Positions 6,143-7,505 of a stretch of 7,505 bases of DNA are shown here, piece after piece; position 1 is the stretch's first letter; every line of letters starts with the position of its first letter. Under the pieces are notes generated by a model. That model was not told the DNA's origin, did no database searches, and worked only from the letters and a program-made list of their open reading frames with translations. The translations under genes and the position numbers were made by a program. This DNA is from Actinomycetes bacterium (GTDB lineage: Bacteria; Actinomycetota; Acidimicrobiia; Acidimicrobiales; Palsa-688): contig JAJZYO010000088.1 of assembly GCA_021798075.1 (NCBI GenBank), positions 1 to 7,505 of the forward strand, in the 5' to 3' direction.

Positions 6143-7360
6143 ATGGCTCGCCGTCTTCACGCGGTTAGGGGAATGCGCGACTTCGTGCCGCCTGAGGCTA
6201 CACTCCGCCGGCGGGTCGCCGACACCATATTGGACATCTACCAAAGCTACGGTTTCGAACCGATCGAGACGCCGGCACTGGAGGACCTGGAGACTCTGCT
6301 CGGAGGCCAGGCCGGCGAGAACGAAAAACTCGTCTTCAAGGTCCTCCGGCGGGGCGAAAGGCTCGAAGAAGCGCTCACCGCCGGCAGCGAACTAGCCGAC
6401 GCCGGCCTGCGTTTCGACCTCACGGTGCCCCTCGCCCGCTTCGTGGCCAACCACCTCCACGAGCTACCTATGCCCTTCAAGGCCGCCCACGTCGCGCCCG
6501 TGTGGCGGGCCGAGCGCCCGCAAAGAGGCCGTTTCCGTGAGTTTGTCCAGTGCGATATAGACATTGTTGGCGAACCGAGCGTTGCCGCAGAAATAGAGCT
6601 TTGCAGCGCCGGGCTCGAGGCCCTCCGAAAGCTCGGCATCAGCGGCTGCACGGTTAGGCTCAACGACCGGCGCCTCCTGCGGGAAGCGGTCGAGGCCCAC
6701 CTCGGTCCATTGGACGACCCCTACCCCGTTTACGTGGCCCTCGACAGGCTCGACAACTCACCAGCCGAGGCGGTGGTAAAAGAACTGGCACCCTATGGCG
6801 AAGATCGCGCCCGCGCCCTCGTGGAATGGGTGACCGACGCCGACCTCGCCTCGGCGGCCGCGCTTTCCGAGCGCGCTGCCGACATGGCGGACGGGCTCAG
6901 CACGACACTGGCGGCGCTCCAAGCGGCGGGCCACGGCGCCCGCTTCGACCCGGCGCTCGTCCGCGGCATCGCCTACTACACAGGGCAGATATTTGAAGTC
7001 GCCCACCCCGAAGTCGGCTACTCGCTCGCCGGCGGGGGCCGCTACGACTCGATGACCGCTCGCTTCGGGGGACCGGACCTGCCTATGTGCGGCTTTTCCA
7101 TCGGCTTCGAAAGGGTTTGTGAACTAGTGGACCGGGGCCTTTTCGCGACTGGTGCGCCCAGGGTCGCGGTGACCTGCGCCACCGAGGAGGAACTGCTGGC
7201 TTGCCTGGCGGCGGCGCCGGCGGCGAGGGCCGCCCGCACCGGCGGGACGGTGAGCGTGCTGCGCCGCGCAAGAAACGCCCGCAAGCAGCGAGAAGACCTG
7301 GAGAGGCTCGGTTACTCGGAGTTCGTGGACGGGAAGGACTTCGTAACCGGGCCCCGCTAG
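6143..7360 (+). CDS. hisS: Histidyl-tRNA synthetase (class II)
   Basis: This enzyme charges tRNA-His with histidine using ATP; it is cytosolic and usually homodimeric. The 405-residue protein opens with RRLHAVRGMRDFVPPEA, the HisRS start around motif 1. It has DLTVPLARF (92-100), motif 2 RAERPQRGRFREFVQCD (122-138), the HisRS insertion domain around LDRLDN, the histidine-A signature as RGIAYYTG (274-281) and motif 3 AGGGRYD (296-302) with GFSIGFERV (317-325). The signature has Ala where E. coli-type enzymes have Asp (RGLDYY). The anticodon-binding domain (about 340-405) is shorter than the usual 85-95 residues and ends in FVDGKDFVTGPR. ATG 6143 is chosen because AGGA (6132-6135) sits seven bases upstream and homology begins there; an upstream TTG at 6107 would add 12 unlikely residues. 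HisZ, the HisG regulatory subunit, is less likely because the aminoacylation motifs are well kept. Confidence 0.9.
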   Translation: MARRLHAVRGMRDFVPPEATLRRRVADTILDIYQSYGFEPIETPALEDLETLLGGQAGENEKLVFKVLRRGERLEEALTAGSELADAGLRFDLTVPLARFVANHLHELPMPFKAAHVAPVWRAERPQRGRFREFVQCDIDIVGEPSVAAEIELCSAGLEALRKLGISGCTVRLNDRRLLREAVEAHLGPLDDPYPVYVALDRLDNSPAEAVVKELAPYGEDRARALVEWVTDADLASAAALSERAADMADGLSTTLAALQAAGHGARFDPALVRGIAYYTGQIFEVAHPEVGYSLAGGGRYDSMTARFGGPDLPMCGFSIGFERVCELVDRGLFATGAPRVAVTCATEEELLACLAAAPAARAARTGGTVSVLRRARNARKQREDLERLGYSEFVDGKDFVTGPR

Positions 7361-7385
7361 GTAGAAGTGCCGGCAGCTCTTGCGT

Positions 7386-7505
7386 TTAGTAGTACTGGCG
7401 CCAGTTGGCTACCGAGGGGTGGGTCTTGCTGGCCGGCCCCTCGCCGAAGAGGTGGAAAATGTTGCCCGTCGCCGCCTGGAGCACCGGTGCCGGGCAGGCG
7501 GGCAG
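7386..7505 (-). CDS. C-terminal end of an unidentified protein, cut by the window edge
   Basis: The last 39 codons of a minus-strand gene are visible, ending TAC TAC TAA at 7386. The tail includes VLQAATGNIFHLFGEG and HPSVANWRQYY at the extreme C-terminus. Codon third positions are nearly all G or C, as in true genes here. It converges on hisS with only 25 bp between the stops and no clear terminator. I do not recognise the family from this fragment. Confidence 0.6.
   Translation of the reverse strand: MPACPAPVLQAATGNIFHLFGEGPASKTHPSVANWRQYY

Overview
The window is GC-rich, gene-dense bacterial DNA with strong G/C preference at third codon positions and many GTG/TTG-type starts. It looks like a high-GC actinobacterium, perhaps a deep-branching lineage such as Thermoleophilia or Rubrobacteria. 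That assignment rests on composition and the style of the proteins and is tentative. There is no rRNA, tRNA or CRISPR array, and no intact mobile element.

Layout from left to right. (1) At the left edge about 20 codons resemble the very C-terminus of an IS607-type serine recombinase. They run in frame into a complete TrpB2-type tryptophan synthase beta chain (73-1320, +). (2) A gap of about 290 bp carries eight imperfect copies of a 13-bp C-rich tandem repeat. (3) A TIM-barrel sugar phosphate isomerase/epimerase-like gene follows (+). Its conserved N-terminus can be reached only from a CTG codon at 1607, which sits behind a near-perfect Shine-Dalgarno sequence. (4) Converging on it, and overlapping its end by 11 bp, is a minus-strand cluster. 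In transcription order it holds a TetR-family regulator (5798-5031), a small CBS-domain gene interrupted by a +1 frameshift at a CCC-G site (4995-4809), a short unrecognised ORF joined to it by TGATG (4809-4549), and a ClC-family anion transporter with two CBS domains and a TrkA-C/RCK-C-like tail (4565-2433). (5) A 58-codon minus-strand ORF for a one-helix membrane protein (6064-5888) lies upstream. (6) Divergent from it is histidyl-tRNA synthetase (6143-7360, +). (7) The right edge holds the last 39 codons of an unidentified minus-strand gene.

TrpB2, the TIM-barrel enzyme and HisRS are metabolic or housekeeping genes with no obvious link to each other. The minus-strand cluster is the one apparent functional unit: a ligand-responsive repressor, a possible nucleotide-sensing CBS protein and a CBS/RCK-regulated ClC transporter, with tight spacing that suggests co-transcription and coupled translation. 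The regulator appears to have a leaderless GTG start, a -10 box and a perfect 10-bp palindrome placed over the -35 region, which suggests autorepression. I see no clear novel defence system or mobile system. The points most worth a second look are the CTG start, the CBS frameshift and the recombinase relic.
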